Shown here piece after piece: positions 1-7,164 of a stretch of DNA of 32,853 nucleotides (its first letter is position 1; each line of letters begins with the position of its first letter). The notes under the pieces are model-generated. The model did not search any database. It saw only the letters and a program-made list of their open reading frames with translations, and was not told the DNA's origin. This stretch comes from NORP309 sp964564165. Lineage in GTDB: Bacteria > Pseudomonadota > Gammaproteobacteria > Xanthomonadales > Marinicellaceae. A program made the position numbers and the translations under genes. The stretch is taken from positions 1 through 32,853 of the forward strand of contig CAZLZZ010000014.1 in the NCBI GenBank assembly GCA_964564165.1. Direction: 5' to 3'.

Positions 1-55
1 ATTATACACCAAGGCTTCTAGCTTGTTTTAATTTTTCTATATCGGGATTAGGGTA
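1..55. repeat. Right end of palindromic TIR element, copy 1 (cut by window edge)
   Basis: Bases 37-53 match the right terminal inverted repeat of the elements at 11064-11239 and 28748-28910. Read outward-in it is TACCCTAATCCCGATATAG, including the flanking TA at 54-55. The rest of the element should lie left of the window. The remainder of 1-125 holds no gene I can support. Confidence 0.6.
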
Positions 56-125
56 ATAGAAAATTATGAATTAAAGAATTAAGAGATTACTAACCCCCTT
101 AATCCACAATTTAGATGAATTGACT

Positions 126-485
126 TTATTTTTTCCCTATTAATTTTCTATTTTTTTCAAGCCAATTGATTAATTTCTTTTTAGATAAATTTAAAAGCTC
201 TATTTTTTCATCAATAGCATTTAATTGATCGTTTATAGCCTCTTTTAAAAATGGACAATTAGGTTTGGGATTGGAAACAAACGCCATTGCAGGTTTGATT
301 TGTTTAAGTGTAAAACCAACAGTTTGTGCCATTTTGATAAACTTTAATTGCTTTACTGTATCAATTGAATAATTTCGATAGCCATTAGCTAATCGCAATG
401 GTAAAGAGATAAGATTAATTTGCTCATAATATCTGATTGTATCTTTGGACACACTTGATTGTTTTACTAATTCTTTAATTAACAC
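126..485 (-). CDS. MerR-family transcriptional regulator
   Basis: A small MerR-type DNA-binding regulator of about 119 residues. The N-terminal winged helix-turn-helix reads VSKDTIRYYEQINLI, followed by NGYRNY and the helix QLKFIKMAQTVGFTLKQI. A C-terminal coiled-coil dimerisation helix carries a CPFLKEAI segment (the usual place of effector-sensing cysteines in some members) and ends in a Lys-rich tail. The open frame continues upstream to 599, but that part runs through the divergent promoter and operator and into the neighbouring gene. The GTG at 485 (VLIKELVKQ) is therefore the best start, although no clear ribosome binding site precedes it. It is divergent from the oxidoreductase at 553, and MerR regulators usually control such a neighbour. 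The inducing signal is unknown. The family call is firm, the exact start less so. Confidence 0.85.
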   Translation of the reverse strand: MLIKELVKQSSVSKDTIRYYEQINLISLPLRLANGYRNYSIDTVKQLKFIKMAQTVGFTLKQIKPAMAFVSNPKPNCPFLKEAINDQLNAIDEKIELLNLSKKKLINWLEKNRKLIGKK

Positions 486-494
486 TTTTATAGC

Positions 495-526
495 TTGACT
501 GTGAAGTATACTCCATAGTGTAACAT
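495..526 (+). promoter_or_regulatory. MerR-type promoter/operator with 20-bp spacer
   Basis: The -35 is TTGACT (495-500) and the -10 is TAACAT (521-526), with a 20-bp spacer instead of the usual 17. The spacer is filled by a near-perfect 22-bp dyad (498-519) whose half-sites are ACTGTGAAGTA and the complement of TACTCCATAGT. An over-long spacer with a centred dyad is the hallmark of promoters that MerR-family proteins activate by twisting the DNA. It faces the oxidoreductase gene at 553. Confidence 0.8.
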
Positions 527-552
527 GCAATTGATTTGAAAAAGGTATAAAT

Positions 553-1527
553 ATGAATACAGCTATAATTTCCGGATATGGTGGATTAGATAAAATCAAC
601 TACATAACAACAAAGCAAGTAGTCCCTAAAAGTGATGAACTGTTAATAGAAGTAAAATCTTTTGGGCTAAATCCAAAAGATATATTGGTAAGAAAAGGAA
701 AGTTTAAACGATTTTCAGGTAAAAAATTTCCGCAAAAAATAGGTTTTGAATTTGCGGGTATTGTAATTACAGCTACAAAATCAAAACTGATTAAGCCAGG
801 TGATAAAGTCATCGGTTTGTTTAATGGTTTTAAAGGTCAATGCAGTAGTCAATATATATGTGTGAAAGAGAAATTGATTTGGAAAATGCCGAGTCAATTA
901 AGCTTTGAAGATGCCAGTGGAGTTTCTTTGGTTGGATTGACATCATTACAAGCCATTCGTGATTTAGGCAAGGCAAAATCAGATAGCACAATTTGTATCA
1001 ATGGAGCATCAGGAGGCGTAGGAACAACAGCCATTCAGATTGCCAAAATATTTTCTAGAAAAGTTACTGCAATTGCCAGTTATAGAAATATTGAGAATTG
1101 TCTATCATTAGGCGCAAATGAAGTAATTGATTATACAAAATCTAATATTTTAAAAGAAAAGAAATCTTTTGATATTTTTTTTGATGTATTTGGCAATTAT
1201 AGTTTTCGACAAGTTAAACACCTATTAAACCCTAAAGGAATCTATATCACTACCGTTCCATCAAAGGATATTTTTATTCAAACTGTTAAAAACTTATTCA
1301 GATTTAAAAAAGCAAAACTTATCATTGTTAAATCAAAACAAAAAGATTTACATTGGTTGGTTTCGCAAATCAATGATAAGCATGTAAAGCCTGTGGTTGA
1401 TAAAATATTCTCTTTTGATCAAATTAAACAAGCTCAAAAGTACCTTGAAACGAAACGTGCAAAAGGTAAAGTTATTATATCTTTAAACGATAAGATAGAG
1501 TCAGATTTCACAGATGATACAGATTAA
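553..1527 (+). CDS. Zinc-independent medium-chain oxidoreductase (quinone oxidoreductase-like)
   Basis: NAD(P)H-dependent medium-chain dehydrogenase/reductase of 324 residues, the normal length. The N-terminal GroES-like domain carries SFGLNPKDILVRKG and the FPQKIGFEFAG segment typical of the zinc-free quinone oxidoreductase branch; the structural and catalytic zinc cysteines of alcohol dehydrogenases are absent. The Rossmann fold begins at INGASGGVGTTAIQIAK (about 149-165). The likely role is reduction of quinones or alpha,beta-unsaturated carbonyls in the cytoplasm. The ATG at 553 follows an AAAGGT-like ribosome site. It lies downstream of the MerR operator at 495-526 and is probably induced by the divergent regulator. 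The codons are very A/T-rich (many AAA, ATA, AAT), so the MerR-oxidoreductase pair may have been acquired together. Substrate unknown. Confidence 0.88.
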   Translation: MNTAIISGYGGLDKINYITTKQVVPKSDELLIEVKSFGLNPKDILVRKGKFKRFSGKKFPQKIGFEFAGIVITATKSKLIKPGDKVIGLFNGFKGQCSSQYICVKEKLIWKMPSQLSFEDASGVSLVGLTSLQAIRDLGKAKSDSTICINGASGGVGTTAIQIAKIFSRKVTAIASYRNIENCLSLGANEVIDYTKSNILKEKKSFDIFFDVFGNYSFRQVKHLLNPKGIYITTVPSKDIFIQTVKNLFRFKKAKLIIVKSKQKDLHWLVSQINDKHVKPVVDKIFSFDQIKQAQKYLETKRAKGKVIISLNDKIESDFTDDTD

Positions 1528-1762
1528 AAAACAAAACCACCGCAGTGGCTCCCTTTGGTACGCCAAGAAGCGTACCTTTACCAGTTGGTAAAATTCCAAC
1601 CCGCCAAATTAACTGTTCGGGTGGAAGCGAAAGGAACAACAGTTAATAGAAGTAGGTATCGACCCCAAAGCCCGACCAGAGACTTTAAGTGTTGAAAATT
1701 ATGTTAATTTAACAAACACATATGGGAGCGCAGGCGGCTCGCCTGCAAATGATTGAGAGTCA
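1528..1762. other. Structured intergenic region with interlocking inverted repeats
   Basis: This is the gap between the convergent oxidoreductase and FmdB genes. It holds a perfect 7-bp hairpin (1557-1563 with 1570-1576) and two interlocked complementary pairs: 1594-1603 pairs with 1618-1626, and 1608-1617 pairs with 1638-1647 (ATTAACTGTT / AACAGTTAAT). There is also a palindrome at 1703-1715 (TGTTAATTTAACA) and a GC-rich hairpin at 1730-1746 (GCAGGCG / CGCCTGC). No protein gene is convincing. The A-B-A'-B' order is that of a pseudoknot. I do not recognise the element; a decayed ribozyme or intron remnant is possible. Confidence 0.5.
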
Positions 1763-2047
1763 TCAATCGCCCGAAATATACTTAGGCCCTTTGCCTGCAA
1801 CTTTTTCATAAACCCCACCACCGGCACGTTTGTATTTTGTAAAACCTTGTTTTTCAGCGGCTTTATTAGTGAGCATATGCGCCTTGCCAGCAACCACATA
1901 AGGTGCTGAAATCACTTTCTTAACCTGATGGCTGCATTCTGGGCACATAGTTAAGGGTTCTGCATTCATGCGTTGCAAAATATCGAAACCATTACAGCAA
2001 TAATCACAACAGTCATCGGATGAATTTTGATATGTATAAAAAGGCAT
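1763..2047 (-). CDS. FmdB-family zinc-ribbon protein
   Basis: A 94-residue protein with the FmdB layout: MPFYTYQN start, first cysteine cluster CCDYCC, a hydrophobic link with ILQRMNAEPLT, the second zinc knuckle CPEC, then VKKVISAPYVVAGK and a Gly/Lys-rich tail. The family is named after a putative regulator of formamidase genes, but its true role is unsettled. The first cluster has extra cysteines (four in five residues, CCDYCC) compared with the usual CxxC. The ATG at 2047 has only a weak ribosome site. It lies alone on the minus strand behind the terminator of the transporter upstream, so it is likely transcribed separately. Confidence 0.8.
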   Translation of the reverse strand: MPFYTYQNSSDDCCDYCCNGFDILQRMNAEPLTMCPECSHQVKKVISAPYVVAGKAHMLTNKAAEKQGFTKYKRAGGGVYEKVAGKGPKYISGD

Positions 2048-2092
2048 AAGTTTTAGTTCTCGGTTTTTGTAGGGTGCTCACCTACGGAGTAG

Positions 2093-2133
2093 TAATAAAA
2101 AAACCCGTTAGAATAATTATCCTAACGGGTTTG
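2093..2133 (-). terminator. Rho-independent terminator of the peptide transporter gene
   Basis: On the minus strand AAACCCGTTAGG pairs with CTAACGGGTTT around a short AT-rich loop and is followed by a T-run (2093-2099). It lies directly downstream of the transporter that stops at 2155. Confidence 0.85.
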
Positions 2134-2154
2134 TCAGACAATAATTAATAGCTT

Positions 2155-3693
2155 TTATTTAACGCCATGCATTAATTTTTTCAATGGAAAAGATACGATA
2201 AACATAATTAATGCTGCACCCATTCCTAATTTCAACATAAACCAAAATAGCTCAGTGTACTTAACTAAAAAGTCATTGACACTCATGGTTTTGGCGATAG
2301 CTGAATCAACTGCTGCAATATTCGCAATTTTAGCAGCCAGCATTTCAGATAAACCTGTGGCTAAAAACCAAGTTCCCATAGAGAAACCAACAATGTTTTT
2401 TGGTGACAGTTTAGTAACGGCAGACAAACCAACAGGTGACAAACATAATTCGCCAGTAGTATGTAAGAAATACATTAACACCAACCAAATGGCAGCCACT
2501 TGCCCCGCCGCATTAGGCATGCTAGAACCAATGATCATCACACCAAAACCAGCAGCCACAAAAAATAGTGCCAAAGTAAATTTCAGCGAAAGATTCGGGT
2601 TCATGTTCATCCTGTCAAGTTTCACCCACAACCATGCAAATAGTGGAGCAAAGATAATGATGAACAAAGCATTCAAAGACTGAAATTGTGAGGCTAAAAC
2701 GGTAAAGCCAAACATTTCTCTGTCAACCACACGATCGGCAAACAAGGTCATTGAAGTACTGGCTTGTGCAAACAAAGACCAAAAAACAATGGTAGATGTA
2801 ATCAGTACCATCAAAACAATCAATTTGTCTCTAGCAACTTTATCAACTTTAGTGAAGGCATAATAGAGTATGCCAGCAATTGCAGAAATCAATAAAGTGT
2901 TAGCAGTGATAGTTACAACATGTTCTCTTTGTACCATAAACCATATCACAGTTAATGAAGCAAAGCTTATGATGTATATCAGCCATTCTTTTGTAATAGG
3001 CCCCAAAACTTTTTTGGCTAGATTTTCAGGATCATGAGGTTCAGCGTGACCCATCAAATGTTTTTGACCGCGAGCAAAAGAAATCAAGCCTGCTAACATA
3101 CCAATGCCAGCCAAGCCAAAGCCATACGACCAACCATAAGTTTCACCCAACCAACCACATAAAATAGTGGCAGTAAAAGCACCAATGTTAATACCCATAT
3201 AAAAAATGGTAAAACCAGAATCGCGCCTAGGATCTTCATCTGTATACAATTTACCAACAATGGTTGAAATGTTTGGTTTCAAAAATCCAACACCAATAAT
3301 TATAAATGAAAGGGCTAAATAGAAGATAGCCAAAGCAGAATCATCACGAGTGATCACATCTCCAATCATTGTCGCCTGTGTGCCTTCAAAAGCCATAAGG
3401 AAGTGACCAATAACTAACATGACACCACCAAACATAACTGACTTACGCATACCTAAATACCTATCCGAAACCATGCCGCCAATAAAAGGCAAAGAATAAG
3501 CCAGGCCAGCATAAGCTCCCATCAATAAATTGGCATTAGAGTCAGCAAATAAATGGTATTTGACGAGATATAAAACCAGTAAGGCTTTCATCCCATAAAA
3601 AGAAAATCTTTCCCACATTTCTGTGAAAAAGCACACATACAAGCCTTTAGGATGTCCCCAAAGTTCTTCTTGTTTCATAATAGCTTCTGTCAT
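2155..3693 (-). CDS. POT-family proton-dependent oligopeptide transporter
   Basis: A 512-residue inner-membrane MFS carrier that imports di- or tripeptides with protons. The POT signature FFTEMWERFSFYGMKALL (ExxER, residues 25-29) opens helix 1. GFLKPNISTIVGKLY and the PTR2 motif FYMGINIGAF follow. Near the C-terminus come GELCLSPVGLSAVTKLSPK and the last helices, ending in a Lys-rich tail. The length matches the family (about 500). ATG 3693 follows GAGGGAA with good spacing. It lies 118 bp downstream of a close paralogue on the same strand, with a palindromic repeat between them, so the two may be expressed separately. It resembles E. coli DtpA/DtpB, but I do not assign a specific symbol. 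Confidence 0.93.
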   Translation of the reverse strand: MTEAIMKQEELWGHPKGLYVCFFTEMWERFSFYGMKALLVLYLVKYHLFADSNANLLMGAYAGLAYSLPFIGGMVSDRYLGMRKSVMFGGVMLVIGHFLMAFEGTQATMIGDVITRDDSALAIFYLALSFIIIGVGFLKPNISTIVGKLYTDEDPRRDSGFTIFYMGINIGAFTATILCGWLGETYGWSYGFGLAGIGMLAGLISFARGQKHLMGHAEPHDPENLAKKVLGPITKEWLIYIISFASLTVIWFMVQREHVVTITANTLLISAIAGILYYAFTKVDKVARDKLIVLMVLITSTIVFWSLFAQASTSMTLFADRVVDREMFGFTVLASQFQSLNALFIIIFAPLFAWLWVKLDRMNMNPNLSLKFTLALFFVAAGFGVMIIGSSMPNAAGQVAAIWLVLMYFLHTTGELCLSPVGLSAVTKLSPKNIVGFSMGTWFLATGLSEMLAAKIANIAAVDSAIAKTMSVNDFLVKYTELFWFMLKLGMGAALIMFIVSFPLKKLMHGVK

Positions 3694-3773
3694 TTAAAAG
3701 TTCCCTCGTATAATATTAATAATTAACCACCCATATATTAAGCTTATTTTTACTTAAGCATTAAAAAACATGG

Positions 3774-3793
3774 ATTCCCGCCTTCGCGGGAAT
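3774..3793. repeat. REP-like GC-rich palindrome
   Basis: ATTCCCGC and GCGGGAAT form a perfect 8-bp stem around CTTC. This is the common palindromic repeat type (TGGATTCCCGCCTTCGCGGG) found between genes in many proteobacteria. It lies between the two peptide-transporter genes and could attenuate or stabilise the transcript. It has no T-run on either side. Confidence 0.7.
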
Positions 3794-3811
3794 GATGGTG
3801 TGGGTAGTTGT

Positions 3812-5371
3812 TTAATGTATGCCGTGCATACGTTTTTTCAAAAATGGTATAAGCAATAACATTAATAACGCAGCACCAATTGGAATAGCAGTAAATAACA
3901 TAAAGAAGCCTGATAGACCATGTTCTGCACTTATTGAATCAATTGAGCTAGCGGTATAACCAGCCAGTAAATTAGCAAAGAAACTGGAAGTAAACCACAC
4001 GCCAAACATAATTCCAACTAGTTTTTTAGGTGATAATTTACTAACGTACGATAAACCAACTGGAGATAAGCACAATTCGCCAATAGTATGAAAGAAATAA
4101 GCAGCTATTAACCAAAACATTGAGACAGAAGCGACACTAGCACCAGCCATAATACCTGATGCTCCATAAGCTAAAAATCCAAAGCCTATCCCGACAAATG
4201 CTAGACCTAAAGCAAATTTTACTGGACCTGATGGATTAAGTTTGGTTTCCCATAGTTTAGAGAATAATGGTGCTAACGTTATTATAAAGAACGAATTTAA
4301 AATGCCAAACCAAGAAGCAGGTATTTCCACACCAGCCTCAGAATTAAATTCATTGTAGATTTTCCATGCAATAATTGCCCAGATAAGGACAAAACTTAAA
4401 CCTAGAAATGAGTTAGAAACAGGGATATGCTTGAAAGTTTGTTTAAACAACAATATCAAAACCCAAGTGACAATCAAAATAGGAACAACCGTTAAGAAAA
4501 AATTCACCCATATAAATATCGTAGCAGATGTGCCTGTTAATGCTCTTTGGGTATAATCTTTCGCAAAAATAGTCATCGAGCTACCTGCCTGTTCAAATGC
4601 CCACCAGAATACTATGACGAAGATTGCCAAAACACCAATAACAAGTAACCGGTCTTTTTCCACATGGGTCAAAGGGTGGTCAATAGCTTCTTCTTCAGTT
4701 TCTTCTGCTTTAATTTTTGCTGGTGTTTCACCATTCAGACCAAAAATGCTTTTTGCATAATAAAATTGTAGTAACCCAAAAAACATAAATACACCAGCCA
4801 AGCCAAAACCATAGTGCCAGCCAACTGTTTCGCCTACATAGCCACATAACATAATACCCAAAAATGCCCCAGCATTAATGCCCATATAAAAAATTGTATA
4901 GGCGCCATCTTTTTTTGCATCATCTTTGTATAAGCCACCTACCATAGAGGAGATGTTAGGTTTGAAAAAACCATTTCCGATAATTAATAACGCCAAGCCA
5001 CTAAAAAAACTCATCTGTGATTCAAAAGCTAGTGCTATATGTCCAAGAGTCATTAATAAGGCTCCTATGACAACAGAATGTTTATAACCAAGCCATTTAT
5101 CTGCTATATAGCCACCAAGTAGCGGGGTCAAGTACACCAATGAAGTGTACCAAGCATATAAAATACCAGCATCCTCGCGTGTCCATCCCCAGCCACCTTC
5201 TTGCAAGCCTGTTACCAAGAACAAGACTAGTAATGCCCGCATCCCGTAAAAACTAAAACGCTCCCACATTTCGGTAAAAAACAGGATAAATAATCCTGCT
5301 GGGTGGTCTAAAACTGTGCCGGTTGCTCCTGCGCCCAGTTTGTTATTTAAATCATCAGCTGTTGTATTCAT
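3812..5371 (-). CDS. POT-family proton-dependent oligopeptide transporter (paralogue 2)
   Basis: A 519-residue member of the same family as the next gene downstream. Signature FFTEMWERFSFYGMRALL (ExxER at residues 34-38) is followed by GNGFFKPNISSMVGGLY, FYMGINAGAF and GELCLSPVGLSYVSKLSPKK. An acidic cytoplasmic loop (EETEEEAID) lies between the two six-helix halves. The C-terminal KKRMHGIH is close to the KKLMHGVK of the paralogue, which points to an ancient tandem duplication that has since diverged, probably in substrate range. ATG 5371 is preceded by a GGAG about 14 nt upstream, so the ribosome site is not ideal. Confidence 0.93.
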   Translation of the reverse strand: MNTTADDLNNKLGAGATGTVLDHPAGLFILFFTEMWERFSFYGMRALLVLFLVTGLQEGGWGWTREDAGILYAWYTSLVYLTPLLGGYIADKWLGYKHSVVIGALLMTLGHIALAFESQMSFFSGLALLIIGNGFFKPNISSMVGGLYKDDAKKDGAYTIFYMGINAGAFLGIMLCGYVGETVGWHYGFGLAGVFMFFGLLQFYYAKSIFGLNGETPAKIKAEETEEEAIDHPLTHVEKDRLLVIGVLAIFVIVFWWAFEQAGSSMTIFAKDYTQRALTGTSATIFIWVNFFLTVVPILIVTWVLILLFKQTFKHIPVSNSFLGLSFVLIWAIIAWKIYNEFNSEAGVEIPASWFGILNSFFIITLAPLFSKLWETKLNPSGPVKFALGLAFVGIGFGFLAYGASGIMAGASVASVSMFWLIAAYFFHTIGELCLSPVGLSYVSKLSPKKLVGIMFGVWFTSSFFANLLAGYTASSIDSISAEHGLSGFFMLFTAIPIGAALLMLLLIPFLKKRMHGIH

Positions 5372-5488
5372 GTGTTTATCTCTGCTCCAGTTTTAAAATT
5401 ATTGTTATTTTTTTGTTAAAGTTTGTCATCATATCATGTTTTTTGTATTTGATGCCATGTTTTAATGATGCAATCATTGTTGCATGGA

Positions 5489-6340
5489 TTACACGCCTAT
5501 TTTCCACACACCTTTTTCCATAAAGGCTTCAATAGTTTGACGATTGGCTTTGTTCAAAAGATTTGAGTGTGAATGTTTTGCGGTTTTGGCATAGTCCGCC
5601 AGTTTAATAATTTTTTTATCTTCCATATATGCCAAACGCTTGTGGTAACTGCTACACAAGGCATGTTTAACTATTTTTTCCATGATTTTAGTGCTGCCCT
5701 TTTGGTCAAACTCTTGAAAGGCTTGATAATAAGTGGCTCTATCAATAAACCTGATATTTATTGATACATAGTTATCCCGAATCAGCATATAATTGTTTAA
5801 TACACGACCAATGCGGCCATTGCCATCAACAAACGGATGAATGTGCTCAAAGGTCAAGTGGAACTTGGCAATGCGCTTAACCATGGGCAAATCATCACGC
5901 ACGTGATATTCAACCAACATGGCTTTGATTAAATCTAAAATGTCTTTAGGGTTTGGTGCTATATAATTTGCAACTCTAACCCATTCATCAGAACTTCGAA
6001 ATCGACCAGCAATTTCTTCACGGATATTACCGAGGAGCATCTTGTGCAGGAGTAATATCAAATCAACCGACACTCTTTTTTCTGAGGCTTTGTTATTGAT
6101 ATATTCAACCACGCGAGCCAAATTTTTTGCCTCAAATAATTCGCGCTCATTAATGTATCTTTCCAAATCAACTTGCAAAAGTATCCTTTCTGTTTCATCC
6201 AGGCTCAAAGTGCTGTTCTCGATAGCATTTGAGTTATACACTTGTTCGGATACTTCGCTGGCATCAATTAGGGCTAACAAGGCCTCTTTGCCCTCTTTGA
6301 CACGCATGTATCTGTCTCTTAGTTTGTAGATTTGTTGCAT
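5489..6340 (-). CDS. Fic-domain protein (probable AMP transferase)
   Basis: About 283 residues. The full Fic active-site motif HPFVDGNGRIGR is present, with catalytic His, Gly-Asn-Gly anion hole and both arginines. The N-terminal region carries SNAIEN, which fits the inhibitory motif (S/T)xxxE(G/N) of class II Fic proteins whose own helix blocks ATP binding. The C-terminal part ends in NRQTIEAFMEKGVWKI, as in standalone Fic/HTH proteins. No antitoxin gene is adjacent, consistent with built-in inhibition. The frame is open to a GTG at 6364, but the ATG at 6340 (MQQIYKLRDRY) keeps a TTCACGA repeat (6357-6367) outside the gene and is preferred. Targets are unknown; the reaction is inferred to be transfer of AMP from ATP to a protein hydroxyl. 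Confidence 0.88.
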   Translation of the reverse strand: MQQIYKLRDRYMRVKEGKEALLALIDASEVSEQVYNSNAIENSTLSLDETERILLQVDLERYINERELFEAKNLARVVEYINNKASEKRVSVDLILLLHKMLLGNIREEIAGRFRSSDEWVRVANYIAPNPKDILDLIKAMLVEYHVRDDLPMVKRIAKFHLTFEHIHPFVDGNGRIGRVLNNYMLIRDNYVSINIRFIDRATYYQAFQEFDQKGSTKIMEKIVKHALCSSYHKRLAYMEDKKIIKLADYAKTAKHSHSNLLNKANRQTIEAFMEKGVWKIGV

Positions 6341-6356
6341 AGGCCAACAATGCCAT

Positions 6357-6417
6357 AAATTCACGATATTATCAAATAGTTCGTGAAATAGAGTGGTTTT
6401 TTTTTTAAATTCACGAT
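6357..6417. promoter_or_regulatory. Repeated AAATTCACGAT sites in the fic/SDR divergent promoter region
   Basis: AAATTCACGAT occurs at 6357-6367 and again exactly 50 bp on at 6407-6417. The palindrome TTCGTGAA (6380-6387), containing the same core inverted, lies between them. Three copies of a TTCACGA core in the gap between two divergent genes look like a regulator's binding array, perhaps for autoregulation of fic. The regulator is unknown. Confidence 0.45.
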
Positions 6418-6478
6418 TTTACATGGATAAATGATTTTATTTGTGCGTTTTTTATAGTGTTCATGGCAAAATAAAAAC

Positions 6479-7147
6479 ATGAATAAACTTAACAATAAAA
6501 CAATTTTTTTAACAGGCGCTTGTGGCGGCTTGGGTTCAGCTTTGGCATTGGAGTTGTGTAAACAACAAGCGGATGTGATTATTTCAGATAAAAATTCCCG
6601 CTCTCTAGATATTATGTGTAATAAAATTGTTGAGCAAGGCGGCAAAGAGCCGATGGTTTATCCGATGGATTTGGTTGGAGCCACACCCAGTGATTTTATT
6701 GTATTAGCAAAAACTATTGAAGAAAACTTGGGAAAACTCGATGCTTTGATTCATACCGCTGTCGAATTTTCAGGATTAACTGAATTTGCACATTACGAAG
6801 CCACACGGTGGCTCAAAGAAATGCAAATCAACTTGAACTCACCTATTTTTTTAACCCAAGCCTTGATCCCCTTGCTTACACAATCGGCAGGGAAAATTAT
6901 TTTCACACTGGATGATTTAGAAGCAACTTCTAAGGCTTATTGGGGGGCTTATGGCACATGTAAGTCTGCATTGGCGCATTTTGTCAGCACCTTAAAACAT
7001 GAACTTGAAAGTGTCCAAGTTGGCGTGTATTCAATCACACCACCACCCATGAGAACCCATCTGAGATCTAAAGCTTGGTCTGGCGAAGATGACTCGCATT
7101 TGCTTGCGCCTGAACAGGTGTTAAAACAGTATATTAAGCTGTTGTAG
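6479..7147 (+). CDS. SDR-family protein related to YciK, active site altered
   Basis: A short-chain dehydrogenase/reductase fold of 222 residues, somewhat short. The dinucleotide-binding TGACGGLG is at residues 13-20, and the YGTCK (YxxxK) catalytic pair is present. Sequence order and spacing recall E. coli YciK (LTQALIPLL, WGAY, RTHLRSKAW followed by an acidic stretch). Two normally conserved sites are changed. The NNAG/HNAG loop reads HTAV, and the catalytic Ser segment (SSS in YciK) reads LDD (FTLDDLEA). The Tyr and Lys remain but the Ser is gone, so enzymatic activity is doubtful; it may bind NAD(P) or serve another role. It is divergent from fic. No clear ribosome site precedes ATG 6479. 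Confidence 0.82.
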   Translation: MNKLNNKTIFLTGACGGLGSALALELCKQQADVIISDKNSRSLDIMCNKIVEQGGKEPMVYPMDLVGATPSDFIVLAKTIEENLGKLDALIHTAVEFSGLTEFAHYEATRWLKEMQINLNSPIFLTQALIPLLTQSAGKIIFTLDDLEATSKAYWGAYGTCKSALAHFVSTLKHELESVQVGVYSITPPPMRTHLRSKAWSGEDDSHLLAPEQVLKQYIKLL

Positions 7148-7164
7148 TTTGTTTCTCTGTCTAT

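Noticed and set aside
1699..1899. Minus-strand ORF overlapping the FmdB gene
   Set aside because: It shares sequence with FmdB in another frame and the FmdB frame has clear family motifs.
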